From [Pseudopropionibacterium] massiliense (GTDB lineage: Bacteria > Actinomycetota > Actinomycetes > Propionibacteriales > Propionibacteriaceae), in NCBI RefSeq assembly GCF_900607225.1, contig NZ_LR027842.1, positions 1,330,865-1,394,864 on the forward strand: 64,000 bases of DNA, in the 5' to 3' direction. Both the position numbers and the translations under genes were made by a program. The notes below the pieces were generated by a model. That model worked only from the letters and a program-made list of their open reading frames with translations. It did no database searches and had not been told where the DNA came from. This document shows, piece by piece, positions 37,141 to 46,450 of this stretch. Position 1 is the first letter of the stretch. The number at the start of each line of letters is the position of its first letter.

Positions 37141-37169
37141 ACTTTACACGGGGCGTGGTGGAATGCCAA
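37141..37169 (-). promoter_or_regulatory. Promoter of tRNA-fMet
   Basis: On the minus strand, TTGGCA (37164-37169), exactly 17 bp, then TAAAGT (37141-37146), about 11 nt before the mature 5' end. This is the best housekeeping promoter in the window. Confidence 0.75.
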
Positions 37170-37265
37170 ATCGGCTGGTCGGCGCGGTATTAACGTTGGA
37201 GAGTGTGTGACGGTTAGGATTGCCGAGGTCTTCATCGCCGTCCATCACGGGAGAGAAACGTAGAC

Positions 37266-38786
37266 ATGAGAACCAACCGGCCTTTCCGCAGTCTGACGGC
37301 CATGCTGGCCATGTTGCTGGGACTCAGCCTGGCGTTGGTGTCCTGTGGCAGATCCGGCGGGGCGGGTGCGGGACCCATCGTCCTCAATGTCGGTGCGACG
37401 ACCGAGCCCACGGGCATGGATCCGGCCACTGACACGGGAGCGGGCACGCCATTCGTGCTGCTTTACAACGTCTACGAGACGCTGGTGCGCATCGATGAGA
37501 AGGGCGAGATCAAGCCGTTGCTGGCTCGTTCCTGGAGTGCCAGCTCCGACGGTAGCGTCTACACCTTCAAATTGGAGCCCAACGCTACTTTTGCATCTGG
37601 AAGGCCCGTGGACGCGGCGGCGGTCATCGCTTCCTTCGAGCGTACACGGAATGGCGAGAGCACCACCGAGGTGCTCAAGAAGCAGATGGGTCGTGTCAAG
37701 GAGATGCGCGCCGTCGATGAGCACACGGTGGAGGTGGCCCTGACGGGTCCCAGTCGGCGCTGGCTCTATGACATCACATCCACGGCTGGGATCATCTACG
37801 ATCTTTCCTCCGAGCAGAACCTGAGCGAGCAACCCGCCGGATCGGGCCCCTATGTCTTCTCGCGTCATGACATCGGCTCCATGGTCTCCTTGGTGCGGAA
37901 CAACGCATACTGGGGGACCGGGCCGCGTGTGGACGAGGTGAATTTCAGGTATTATTCCGACGCGAATGCCATGGTTGCGGCCATGCTTTCGGGGGAGTTG
38001 GACATCGTCTCCAATCTGACGGTGCCACAGTCCGTCGGGCAGTTCTCCGACACATCCCGCTTCAAGGTGCTCGAGGGAACCACGAACGGGGAGGTGGTGC
38101 TTGGCTTCAACCACAGCAATCCCGCTCTCGCCGACCTCAAGGTCAGGCAGGCCATCAACTATGCCATTGATCGCAAGGCCATCCTGGACGGCGCCTGGGG
38201 TGGGAAGGGAACGCTGATCGGCTCAATGGTTCCTCCCACCGATCCGTGGTACGAAGACCTCTCGAACACCTATCCGCACGATTCTGCCAAGGCGAAGCAA
38301 CTTCTCGAGGAGGCCGGCTACGCCAGTGGCTTGACGTTGCGTCTTCGAGTGCCAACCCTGCCGTACGGTCCTCCTGTCGCTAAACTCGTCGCAGCCCAGT
38401 TGCGTGAGGTCGGTATTGATGTGAGTGTAGAGGAATTGGACTTCTCCACCTGGCTGAAACAGGTGTACAGCCAGCACGACTATGACATGACAGTCGTGGC
38501 TCACGTCGAACCCTGGGATCTTTCCCAGTTCGCCAATCCGAATTACTACTGGCAGTACAACAATCCTCAGTTCACCGAGCTGATCAGCAAAGCTGATGGC
38601 TCCGCAACCGAGGAGGAACAGGAGACTACTTTGAAGCAAGCAGCCAAGATGCTGGCGGATGACGCGGCGGCCGACTGGTTGTTCCTGCTCCCCAATCTGG
38701 TCATCACCACGACCGAGATCTCGGGGATAACGACGAACACCACCGGGTTGTCGTTCGACATGACCCACGTCGCAACCAGCCGCTGA
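37266..38786 (+). CDS. ABC importer substrate-binding lipoprotein, peptide/nickel family
   Basis: 506-residue family-5 (DppA/OppA/NikA) receptor. The signal peptide ends in lipobox ALVSC. The mature start VGATTEPTGMDPATDTGAG and the VDEVNFRYYSDANAMVAAML and RQAINYAIDRKAI blocks are diagnostic. It binds oligopeptides or related ligands outside the membrane and delivers them to the two permeases that follow. It is the first of five genes. The ligand is not predictable. Confidence 0.92.
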   Translation: MRTNRPFRSLTAMLAMLLGLSLALVSCGRSGGAGAGPIVLNVGATTEPTGMDPATDTGAGTPFVLLYNVYETLVRIDEKGEIKPLLARSWSASSDGSVYTFKLEPNATFASGRPVDAAAVIASFERTRNGESTTEVLKKQMGRVKEMRAVDEHTVEVALTGPSRRWLYDITSTAGIIYDLSSEQNLSEQPAGSGPYVFSRHDIGSMVSLVRNNAYWGTGPRVDEVNFRYYSDANAMVAAMLSGELDIVSNLTVPQSVGQFSDTSRFKVLEGTTNGEVVLGFNHSNPALADLKVRQAINYAIDRKAILDGAWGGKGTLIGSMVPPTDPWYEDLSNTYPHDSAKAKQLLEEAGYASGLTLRLRVPTLPYGPPVAKLVAAQLREVGIDVSVEELDFSTWLKQVYSQHDYDMTVVAHVEPWDLSQFANPNYYWQYNNPQFTELISKADGSATEEEQETTLKQAAKMLADDAAADWLFLLPNLVITTTEISGITTNTTGLSFDMTHVATSR

Positions 38787-38787
38787 G

Positions 38788-39747
38788 GTGCTTCGAAGAG
38801 ACCTCGGCCGACGGGTGGTCGGTCTTGTGGCGAGCCTGCTGGTGGCCTCGTTCCTGATATTCCTGGTCGCCAACGCGCTGCCCGGTAGTATCGCCAACGT
38901 GGTGCTCGGGACCCAAGCAAGTGCCCAGGAGATCGCCGCTTTCGAAGAACGTCACGGACTGAACCGTCCCTTGCTGGTTCGGTACATCGAATGGATTCGT
39001 GGGATCGTGGTCGGTGATTTCGGCATCACCTTCATCGGTGGGCGCGACGTTGCGGAAGAGATACTTTCGCGACTCGGCGTTTCGGTTTGGTTGGTGATAT
39101 TTGGAATGATCTTTGCATTGGTGATTGCGATTCCGCTTGGCTCATTCGCCGCCTTGAAGCGACGGACTGCGAGCGGGTTCATCGCGTCCATGCTCTCCCA
39201 GGCAGGTTTGTCGATTCCTGCTTTCTGGGCCGGTATGTGGTTGGTCATTCTTTTCGCGGTGAACCTGCGGTGGCTTCCCGCAGGTGGATATGTCCCCCTG
39301 AGTCGCGATCCGGCGGGTTGGGCAACGCACCTGGTGCTTCCCGTGGCTTCCTTGGCGCTCGTCCAAGGAAGCCTCCTCTCGAGATATGTTCGAAGTGCCG
39401 TGATCGAGGTGGTCAGTGAGGATTGGTTCCGAACCGCCCGCGCGGTTGGGTGGTCCAGGCTGGGTGCGCTGCTGCGTCATGGGACACGTAACATTGCGAT
39501 ATCGCTTCTCACGGTCATCGGGCTTCAAATGGCAACATTGTTGGTGGGAACAATCGTCATAGAGCAGGTGTTTGCCATCCAAGGACTGGGTTCGCGGTTG
39601 TTGTTGGCAGTTTCTCAACGTGATCTGGTGCTGGTCCAGGGAATCGTCCTGATCCTCGTGTGGGTAGTTCTGGTGATCAATTTCGTGGTGGATCTGGTGT
39701 ACCAAGTGATTGACCCGAGGCTGAGAGAAACGGGATTGACGTCATGA
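38788..39747 (+). CDS. ABC importer permease, DppB type
   Basis: 319-residue inner-membrane permease with about six helices. The N-terminal FLVANALPG and ERHGLNRPLLVRYIEWIRGI blocks and the EAA loop region (RTARAVGWSRLGALLRHGTR) are typical of DppB/OppB. It starts at GTG 38788, 1 bp after the receptor gene. Codon third positions are visibly less GC-rich than in flanking genes (for example 39060-39180), possibly a sign of transfer. Confidence 0.92.
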   Translation: MLRRDLGRRVVGLVASLLVASFLIFLVANALPGSIANVVLGTQASAQEIAAFEERHGLNRPLLVRYIEWIRGIVVGDFGITFIGGRDVAEEILSRLGVSVWLVIFGMIFALVIAIPLGSFAALKRRTASGFIASMLSQAGLSIPAFWAGMWLVILFAVNLRWLPAGGYVPLSRDPAGWATHLVLPVASLALVQGSLLSRYVRSAVIEVVSEDWFRTARAVGWSRLGALLRHGTRNIAISLLTVIGLQMATLLVGTIVIEQVFAIQGLGSRLLLAVSQRDLVLVQGIVLILVWVVLVINFVVDLVYQVIDPRLRETGLTS

Positions 39748-40556
39748 TGCGCCGCTCGAATCTGGTTTTTGGGATGTTGCTGCTTTCTGGCGTGTTTCTG
39801 CTCGCACTGGTGGGGGCATTCTGGACTCCCTACGAGCCGGTGGCCGTCACTGGCGGCATCCGCGAGGTGCCATCTGCGGCACATTGGCTGGGCACCGATG
39901 GCGGTGGGTTTGATATCGCCAGTCGTTTGATGACCGGAGCGAAGCTGGTTCTCCTCGTCGGGTTGGGATCGGTTGTCGGGGCTGGTTTGATCGGTATTCC
40001 TGCAGGAATTGTCGCGGGGATGTCACGTGGTTGGGGGTCTTCTTTGATCGCGCGGGGAGCCGATGTGCTCTACGGTTTCCCCGCCCTGCTGCTGGCCATC
40101 CTCTTCGCGGCTGCGCTCGGCGGATCCGTCTGGACCGCTCTCATGGCCATTGCCTTGTCCACGATTCCGAGTTTTGTACGGATTGCCCGCGCCGCGACCA
40201 TGCAGGTGATGGGGTTGGCTTTCATCGAGGCTGCACGGCTTTCCGGTACTCCGCGCCGACACATCGCTCTCAGGCACGTATTGCCCAACGTTGCCCCGGT
40301 GCTGGGCGTGCAGGCCAGCGTCAGCGTCGGCATCGCCATCCTGGCGGAGTCCGGGCTTTCCTATCTGGGGCTGGGCTCTGGAACGGATGCACCGACATGG
40401 GGACGAATGCTGCAGGAGGCGCAGAAGGAGATCTTCGTGGCTCCCGTGATCGCTTTGTGGCCCGGGTTGGCCATAGCGGCGGCGACCATGGGGTGCAACC
40501 TGCTCGGGGACGGGCTTCGCGATCTTCTCGACCCCAAACTTCGGGAGTTGACGTGA
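39744..40556 (+). CDS. ABC importer permease, DppC type
   Basis: 270-residue partner permease with about six helices. The N-terminal helix leads into WTPYEPVAVTGG, and the EAA loop is AARLSGTPRRHIALRHVLPN. LAESGLSYLGLGSGTDAPTW is the DppC hallmark. It overlaps the preceding permease by 4 bp and the following ATPase by 4 bp. Confidence 0.92.
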   Translation: MMRRSNLVFGMLLLSGVFLLALVGAFWTPYEPVAVTGGIREVPSAAHWLGTDGGGFDIASRLMTGAKLVLLVGLGSVVGAGLIGIPAGIVAGMSRGWGSSLIARGADVLYGFPALLLAILFAAALGGSVWTALMAIALSTIPSFVRIARAATMQVMGLAFIEAARLSGTPRRHIALRHVLPNVAPVLGVQASVSVGIAILAESGLSYLGLGSGTDAPTWGRMLQEAQKEIFVAPVIALWPGLAIAAATMGCNLLGDGLRDLLDPKLRELT

Positions 40557-41380
40557 ATCTTCTGGAGATCGAGGATCTGCGGGTCACCTTCGGGCGACGC
40601 CGGAAAGTGGCGGTGGACGGGGTTTCGTTCGTCCTGGGGGAACGGGAGCGTCTCGGTATCATCGGACAGTCAGGTTCTGGAAAAACCGTGATAGCGCTGT
40701 CCATCATGGGGCTGCTTCCCGAGAATGCCCAGGTCAGCGGGTCGATCCGCTTGGCAGGCAGGGAGCTCGTGGGACGCCCCGAGAAGGAACTGCGGAAGCT
40801 TCGCGGAGACGCCGTCTCGATGGTTTTCCAAGAACCCATGACTGCGCTGGACCCGACCATGCGGGTCGGCCGCCAGGTGGGCGAGGTGGTGGCCCTGCAC
40901 CACGGCGAACGCAGAGGAGGAATCCGGTCCCTCGTTCTGGAGTGGCTGGATCGTGTCGGGCTGCCGGAGCCCGAACGCATTGCCGACTCCTTCCCACATC
41001 AGCTTTCTGGCGGGCAACGACAGCGTGCCCTGATCGCCATGGCCCTGGCAAACCGGCCGGACCTGGTGATCTGTGATGAACCGACCACCGCGCTCGACGT
41101 GATCGTGCAGAAACAGATCCTCGACCTACTCGACGCCGAGTTCACGGGCCGGGCCGCGCTGTTCGTCAGTCACGACCTGGCGGTGGTTCGGCAGATCTGC
41201 CGACGAGTGATGGTCGTTCTTGACGGGAGGATTGTTGAGCATGGCCCAATCGAGGAAGTGATTGATTCCCCACAGCATCCTTACACCCACGGCTTGGTTG
41301 CCTCTGCGCGTTTGTCCGACGTGGCTCCCGGAGAACGGCTCCCGACCGTGGCTGACTACTGGCAGGGGGCGGAGGAATGA
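40553..41380 (+). CDS. ABC importer ATPase, DppD type
   Basis: 275-residue ATPase. Walker A is GQSGSGKTV, the signature [15 protein letters not shown], and Walker [13 protein letters not shown], followed by [12 protein letters not shown]. Starts at GTG 40553 within the DppC stop (GTGA). The C-terminal [15 protein letters not shown] is the oligopeptide ATPase tail. It pairs with the next ATPase to form the heterodimeric motor. Confidence 0.92.
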   Translation: MNLLEIEDLRVTFGRRRKVAVDGVSFVLGERERLGIIGQSGSGKTVIALSIMGLLPENAQVSGSIRLAGRELVGRPEKELRKLRGDAVSMVFQEPMTALDPTMRVGRQVGEVVALHHGERRGGIRSLVLEWLDRVGLPEPERIADSFPHQLSGGQRQRALIAMALANRPDLVICDEPTTALDVIVQKQILDLLDAEFTGRAALFVSHDLAVVRQICRRVMVVLDGRIVEHGPIEEVIDSPQHPYTHGLVASARLSDVAPGERLPTVADYWQGAEE

Positions 41381-42141
41381 ACGCGCTTCTCGAGCTGGAT
41401 GGCGTCGATGTGATCTTTCACCGCGGCCGCAGAACCTTCCAGGCCCTCCGCAAGGTGAGCGTGGCCATCCTTGCGGGGGAGCGGGTGGGGCTGGTCGGCG
41501 GCTCCGGTTCGGGCAAGACAACCATGCTGAGGACCCTGCTGGGGCTGGTTCGTCCCGCAGCGGGCGAGGTGCGCTGTGAGGGCCGCCGGATCGATGGACT
41601 ACCCGACAAAGACCTCGCCGATGTCCGAAGCAGGGTGTCGCTTGTCTCCCAGGACCCGAACGCCTCCTTGAATCCGCGTATGAAATTACGGGACATCGTT
41701 GCCGAGCCACTCCGCTCACCGTGGCTGAAAGTTCGGAAAGGAGAAGAAGACGTTGTCGCGGCGGCCATCAGGGGCGTAGGACTGGACGTTGCGATGCTGG
41801 AACGGTTTCCTCACGAACTGTCCGGGGGGCAGCGCCAGCGGGTCGCCATTGCTCGGGCACTGGTGAGTTCGCCGGATCTGCTGATCGCCGATGAACCCGT
41901 CTCCGCCCTCGACGTCTCCGTTCGTGCCCAGGTGCTGAATCTGCTCGGTGAAGCCGTTCGGGAAAGAAACCTGGCGATGCTGTTCGTCAGCCATGACCTG
42001 GCAGTAGTGCGGCACCTGTGCGAACGGGTCGTTGTGATGGATGGGGGGCGGATCGTCGAGGAAGGTCCCGTGGATGAGGTCTTCGAGGAGCCACGTCACA
42101 AGTACACGCAGAGGTTGTTGGAGGCCACTCTTTCCTTGTGA
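41377..42141 (+). CDS. ABC importer ATPase, DppF type
   Basis: 254-residue second ATPase of the peptide importer. Walker A is GGSGSGKTT, the signature [15 protein letters not shown], and Walker B LLIADEPVSALD, then [12 protein letters not shown]. It overlaps the previous gene by 4 bp (ATGA). It is the last gene of the operon; no terminator hairpin is evident before serA. Confidence 0.92.
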   Translation: MNALLELDGVDVIFHRGRRTFQALRKVSVAILAGERVGLVGGSGSGKTTMLRTLLGLVRPAAGEVRCEGRRIDGLPDKDLADVRSRVSLVSQDPNASLNPRMKLRDIVAEPLRSPWLKVRKGEEDVVAAAIRGVGLDVAMLERFPHELSGGQRQRVAIARALVSSPDLLIADEPVSALDVSVRAQVLNLLGEAVRERNLAMLFVSHDLAVVRHLCERVVVMDGGRIVEEGPVDEVFEEPRHKYTQRLLEATLSL

Positions 42142-42163
42142 CCATGGGACGCGGTTGTAACAT
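42136..42163 (+). promoter_or_regulatory. Probable promoter of serA
   Basis: TTGTGA (42136-42141), 16 bp, TAACAT (42158-42163). The predicted start point is within a few bases of the serA GTG, implying a leaderless mRNA. The promoter overlaps the end of the ATPase gene. Confidence 0.5.
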
Positions 42164-42171
42164 GACCTGCC

Positions 42172-43362
42172 GTGAAGGCCCTGCTTCTAGAGAACATCCA
42201 TTCCGAGGCCGTCCGCGCACTTGAGAGCCGCGGCCACGAGGTCGAGGTGCGTTCCAGTGCACTCGATGAAACCGAACTGATCGATGCCCTTGATGGCGTC
42301 GAACTTCTCGGTATCCGCTCCCGAACACACGTCACCGAACAGGTGTTGAAAACCCACCCGCACCTGGTTGCGGTCGGGGCATTCTGCATCGGGACCAACC
42401 AGATCGATCTTCCAGCCGCCACAGCCGCGGGGGTTGCCGTGTTCAACGCCCCCTACTCCAACACGCGCTCCGTCGTGGAGCTGGCGCTCGGAGAGATCAT
42501 CACCATGGCTCGGCGCCTGGGAGACAGGAACGCCAGCATGCACGCGGGCATCTGGGACAAATCGGCGACGGGGTCTCACGAGGTACGGGGCAGGACCCTC
42601 GGAATCGTCGGCTACGGAAACATCGGTTCTCAGCTGTCGGTGTTGGCGGAGAGCCTTGGCATGAAGGTCTACTTCTACGACATCGTGGATCGCCTTGCCC
42701 TGGGCAATGCCACCCGGGTGTACAGCCTGCAGGAGTTGTTCGAACGCTGCGAGACCATCACGCTGCACGTGGACGGCAGAGCATCCAATGCTCACATGAT
42801 CGGGGAGAAGGAGTTCGCCCAGATGCGGCCGCGAACCCTTTTCCTGAACCTGTGCAGAGGGAACGTCGTTGACGTCGATGCGTTGGCGGCAGCCCTGAGG
42901 TCGGGACACATCGCAGGTGCAGCGGTCGACGTATTCCCGGGCGAGCCCACGAGCAGGGAGGAACCCTTCGTGTCACCTCTGCAGGGTATTCCGAACGTCA
43001 TCCTCACCCCGCACGTCGGCGGATCCACCCAGGAGGCGCAGGTCGACATCGGCCGCTACGTGGCCGGCAAACTCGCCGACTACGAGGCCTATGGAAACAC
43101 ATCGATGTCCGTCAATCTTCCCGAGGTCTCCGTCTCCGCGCCGGGAGCGGAGCGCATTCTGCACCTGCACCGGAATGTTCCCGGGGTGCTGGCGCGGCTC
43201 AACCACGCGCTCGCATCCCACAACATGAACATCGGTTCCCAGACCCTGGCCACCTCGGGCGCGTACGGTTACGTCGTCACAGACGTCTCCGGCCAACGTT
43301 ACGAGGGCCTACTGGCCGAACTCCAGGACCTTGAGGAGAGCATCCGGGTGCGGATGATCTGA
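42172..43362 (+). CDS. serA: Phosphoglycerate dehydrogenase
   Basis: 396-residue enzyme for the first step of serine synthesis (3-phosphoglycerate to 3-phosphohydroxypyruvate). The D-isomer dehydrogenase domains show GAFCIGTNQIDLPAATAAGV, the NAD motif GIVGYGNIGSQL and VDVFPGEP, with the ACT regulatory domain (about 320-396; GVLARLNHALASHNMNIGSQ) at the C-terminus. Length and domain order match the E. coli-type enzyme rather than the longer mycobacterial form with an ASB domain. The GTG start has no Shine-Dalgarno and follows a -10 box by 8 nt. Confidence 0.92.
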   Translation: MKALLLENIHSEAVRALESRGHEVEVRSSALDETELIDALDGVELLGIRSRTHVTEQVLKTHPHLVAVGAFCIGTNQIDLPAATAAGVAVFNAPYSNTRSVVELALGEIITMARRLGDRNASMHAGIWDKSATGSHEVRGRTLGIVGYGNIGSQLSVLAESLGMKVYFYDIVDRLALGNATRVYSLQELFERCETITLHVDGRASNAHMIGEKEFAQMRPRTLFLNLCRGNVVDVDALAAALRSGHIAGAAVDVFPGEPTSREEPFVSPLQGIPNVILTPHVGGSTQEAQVDIGRYVAGKLADYEAYGNTSMSVNLPEVSVSAPGAERILHLHRNVPGVLARLNHALASHNMNIGSQTLATSGAYGYVVTDVSGQRYEGLLAELQDLEESIRVRMI

Positions 43363-43373
43363 AAGAAGCTCCG

Positions 43374-44177
43374 TCACCCGGCCTCGGAGGGGCGCAGCCT
43401 TTCGAGGACGATGTCGTGGAGCAGGCCGTTGGTCGCCAAGGCGTTTCCGTGGTACGGGCCCGGTTCACCGTCGATGCTGGTGAACCGGCCGCCGGCCTCG
43501 CGGACGATGATGTCGAGCGCAGCCATGTCGTAGAGTGCGAGCTCCGGTTCGCAGGCGATGTCCACGGCTCCCTCGGCAACCAGCATGTAGCTCCAGAAGT
43601 CGCCGTAGCCACGGGAACGCCAGCATTCGCGCATCAGGTCGACGAAACCCTGGCCGCGCCCGGATTCAACCCAACCGTTGATGCTCGCGTAGGACAGGGA
43701 TGCGTCGGAAAGTTGTGACACCCGGCTGGTGTGGATCTGGGTGGCGTTCAGAATCGAACGACCCGTGTAGGCACCACCCTCCAGGCTGGCCCACCAGCGG
43801 CGCCCGAGCGCTGGGGCGGAGACCACGGAAGCGACGATCTGTCCGTCCACTTCGAGGGCGATGAGCGTCGCCCACACCGGAACCCCGCGCAGATAGTTCG
43901 CGGTCCCGTCGATCGGGTCGATGATCCAGCGGCGATTGGACTCTCCGGTGTCCTGCATCTCCTCGCCGTGAACGGCGTCGCGGGGCCGGGTGCGGGACAG
44001 GGTGCGCCGGATCGACTCCTCCACGGCAGTGTCGGCCTCCGTGACCGGGGTGGAATCCGGTTTGGTCCTGATCCTCAGGTCCTGGGCCTTGAAACGGCTC
44101 ATGGAGATGGAGTCGGCATCATCGGCCATCACATGAGCCAGGCGGACGTCATCGGTGAGTTCTTTGCTGGCGACCAT
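43374..44177 (-). CDS. hisN: Histidinol-phosphatase, inositol-monophosphatase family
   Basis: 267-residue metal-dependent phosphatase. Metal-binding motifs are HGEEM, IIDPIDGTANYLRG and YDMAALDIIVREAGG. In Actinobacteria this subgroup removes phosphate from histidinol phosphate, and the synteny with aroA and rsgA supports HisN. A general inositol monophosphatase role cannot be excluded. It is last in the leftward operon doxX-aroA-rsgA-hisN. Confidence 0.85.
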   Translation of the reverse strand: MVASKELTDDVRLAHVMADDADSISMSRFKAQDLRIRTKPDSTPVTEADTAVEESIRRTLSRTRPRDAVHGEEMQDTGESNRRWIIDPIDGTANYLRGVPVWATLIALEVDGQIVASVVSAPALGRRWWASLEGGAYTGRSILNATQIHTSRVSQLSDASLSYASINGWVESGRGQGFVDLMRECWRSRGYGDFWSYMLVAEGAVDIACEPELALYDMAALDIIVREAGGRFTSIDGEPGPYHGNALATNGLLHDIVLERLRPSEAG

Positions 44178-44205
44178 GTTCCTAAGGTAGCCGAGACCTC
44201 AGCCG

Positions 44206-45177
44206 TCAGGCGAAGGCCCGCTCCATACGCCGGAAGGAGAACAGCCTTTCCGCGCAGAGCCTGCCGGAGCGAACTGCTTCGTCAAGAGCACATTCCGGTG
44301 CGGATGAGTCGTGCCGACAGCCTCGAGGGCAGTCGGCGACGAACTCCTCGAGGTCCGGGAAGGCCCCGATGAAGGCGTCTGTGTGAACATGGCTGATCCC
44401 GAAGGAACGCACACCAGGAGTGTCGATGATCCAGCCGCCATCGGGAAGGGCGATGGCAGCGGCCGAGGTGGATGTGTGGCGGCCCTTGCCGGTCACGTCG
44501 CTGACCGCTCCGGTGGCCCTGCCCGTTCCGGGAACCAGCGCATTGACCAAGGTTGATTTTCCCACTCCGGAATGGCCGATCAGTACCGTCATGTGATGTC
44601 TCAACAGGTCTTGGACGGGGGAGAGATCGCTTCCGGGGCGGACAACAACGATGGGGATCTCCAAAGGGGTGTACGAGGCGCGGAGCTCATCGGGGGAAGC
44701 GAGGTCAGCCTTGGTCAGGCACAGGATCGGGGAGACGTGGGCATCGTAGGCGGCGACCAGAATGCGGTCGATCATTCCCGTTCTTGGTTCCGGGTCCGCC
44801 AGCGCAGTCACGATCATCAACTGATCAGCGTTGGCGACGATGGGACGCTCGAACGTGTCAGCGTCATCGGCGGAACGGCGCAACCATGTGCGACGCTCTT
44901 CGACCTCGACGATACGAGCGAGTGATCCGTCCGTGCCGGAGACGTCACCGTCCAACTTCACCCGGTCTCCGACGATGACGCCCTTGCGCCCCAGGATGCG
45001 TGCCTTCGTGGCGGTGACCGCAGTACCGTCGTCGAGAAAACAGCGATACCTGCCTCGATCGATGGAAACAACCAGAGCACCCGGAGCGCTCGAGTAGTCG
45101 GGGCGATCCTTGGTGCGGGGGCGATTGCGTTTCCGGGGACGGTCGAAGGCCGCGTGGTCGTCCTGCCAGCGTGTCAT
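44206..45177 (-). CDS. rsgA: Small ribosomal subunit biogenesis GTPase RsgA
   Basis: 323-residue circularly permuted GTPase that matures the 30S subunit. The N-terminal OB fold is followed by the permuted G domain (CLTKADLA before GHSGVGKSTLVNAL and DTPGVRSFG) and a zinc knuckle CPRGCRHDSSAPEC. An in-frame extension reaches 45201, but ATG 45177 overlaps the aroA stop by 1 nt (TGATG) and is preferred. Confidence 0.94.
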   Translation of the reverse strand: MTRWQDDHAAFDRPRKRNRPRTKDRPDYSSAPGALVVSIDRGRYRCFLDDGTAVTATKARILGRKGVIVGDRVKLDGDVSGTDGSLARIVEVEERRTWLRRSADDADTFERPIVANADQLMIVTALADPEPRTGMIDRILVAAYDAHVSPILCLTKADLASPDELRASYTPLEIPIVVVRPGSDLSPVQDLLRHHMTVLIGHSGVGKSTLVNALVPGTGRATGAVSDVTGKGRHTSTSAAAIALPDGGWIIDTPGVRSFGISHVHTDAFIGAFPDLEEFVADCPRGCRHDSSAPECALDEAVRSGRLCAERLFSFRRMERAFA

Positions 45178-46400
45178 CAGGCGGTCACCAGGCGATTCCA
45201 CAGTCGCGGAAAATCCGGCATGGTCTTCGAGACGCAGCCAATGTCATCGACGGCCGTTCCCGGCCTGTTCAATGCGATGATCGCAGCGAAGTGCACCATG
45301 CGGTGATCAGCATAGGAGGACAACACGGCGGGGTCTCCTGCCTCAGGCCTGCCCACGATCTCCAAACCGTCGCGCTGCTCGGCGACCGTGACACCCAACT
45401 TCCGGAGCTCGGCCGTGAGCGCGGCCAGACGATCGGTCTCGTGGCCGCGGATGTGAGCGATCCCCGTGATCCGGCTGGTTCCCTCTGCCTGCGCGGCGAG
45501 AGCGGCCACGACGGGGGTCAGCTCCGAGGCGCCGTGCAGATCGATGTCAATCCCTCGCAGCCGATCGGGACCGGTGACGGTCACGTTCTCCTGATCGCGG
45601 GTCGTGGTGCATCCCATCCGTTCCACCACGTCCAAGAACTGCTCGCCCGGTTGAAGGCTGGACCCGGGCCAGCCCGACACCGTGACGGAGCCGCCCGTGG
45701 CGGCGCCAGCAGCCAAGAAGACCGCAGCATTGGTCAGGTCCGGTTCGACACGAAGATCGAGGGGCATGACGGGACCGGCCTGGACCCGCCACGAGAAGGC
45801 ATCCGTCCCATCCTCATCAATGCGCACGCCGCGGGCGCGCAGCATCGCCAGGGTCATCGCCACGTGAGGTTGGGAAGGCACGGACTCTCCGATGTGGCGC
45901 AGCCTGAGGCCTGAGGGCAGACGTGCCCCGACCAGCAGCAGCCCGGAGAGAAACTGGCTGGAAGCGGAAGAATCCACCGTCACGTCGGGGTCGCTCGCGA
46001 GCGGGCCCGGGAACACGGTGAAAGGTAGTGAATCGGCATCGACTCTCGCGCCCAGCTGACGCAAAGCGCTCAGAAGACCGGACATCGGGCGAGCGGCGGC
46101 CTGCGGGTCGCCGAAGAAACGGGTGGGGGTATCGGCCAGGAGCGCCAACGGGGGGATGAAGCGCATCACAGTACCGGCCAAGCCGCAGTCGATACCCTCC
46201 GGCGCCCCGTGAAAACGTTCCGGAGGGACGACGTGTAACGTGCCCGGGCCGAGTTCCTTGATGACTGTCCCGAGAGCGCGCAACGCACCAATCATGAGAT
46301 CGCAGTCCCGCGACTCCAGTGCTCCTGTCAGCGTCGACGGACCACTCGCGAGTGAGGACAACACCAGCGCCCGGTTCGTCTCGGATTTGGAGCCGGGCAC
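45177..46400 (-). CDS. aroA: 3-phosphoshikimate 1-carboxyvinyltransferase (EPSP synthase), start uncertain
   Basis: Enzyme of the shikimate pathway joining shikimate 3-phosphate and PEP. From GTG 46400 it is 407 residues and begins directly at the catalytic PGSKSETNRALVLSSL motif. AGTVMRFIPPLAL and SASSQFLSGLLL follow. Relatives carry 12-15 residues before PGSKS. Here the frame remains open upstream and encodes a family-like TAVRGVVEV stretch, but it has no ATG, GTG or TTG. A CTG at 46454 overlaps the doxX stop (CTGA) and would give 425 residues. GGGGAG does lie 8 nt before GTG 46400, so both starts remain possible. Confidence 0.9.
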   Translation of the reverse strand: MPGSKSETNRALVLSSLASGPSTLTGALESRDCDLMIGALRALGTVIKELGPGTLHVVPPERFHGAPEGIDCGLAGTVMRFIPPLALLADTPTRFFGDPQAAARPMSGLLSALRQLGARVDADSLPFTVFPGPLASDPDVTVDSSASSQFLSGLLLVGARLPSGLRLRHIGESVPSQPHVAMTLAMLRARGVRIDEDGTDAFSWRVQAGPVMPLDLRVEPDLTNAAVFLAAGAATGGSVTVSGWPGSSLQPGEQFLDVVERMGCTTTRDQENVTVTGPDRLRGIDIDLHGASELTPVVAALAAQAEGTSRITGIAHIRGHETDRLAALTAELRKLGVTVAEQRDGLEIVGRPEAGDPAVLSSYADHRMVHFAAIIALNRPGTAVDDIGCVSKTMPDFPRLWNRLVTA

Positions 46401-46450
46401 CTCGACGACTCCCCGGACTGCTGTTTCAGCCGTCGCGAGGAAGACAACGC

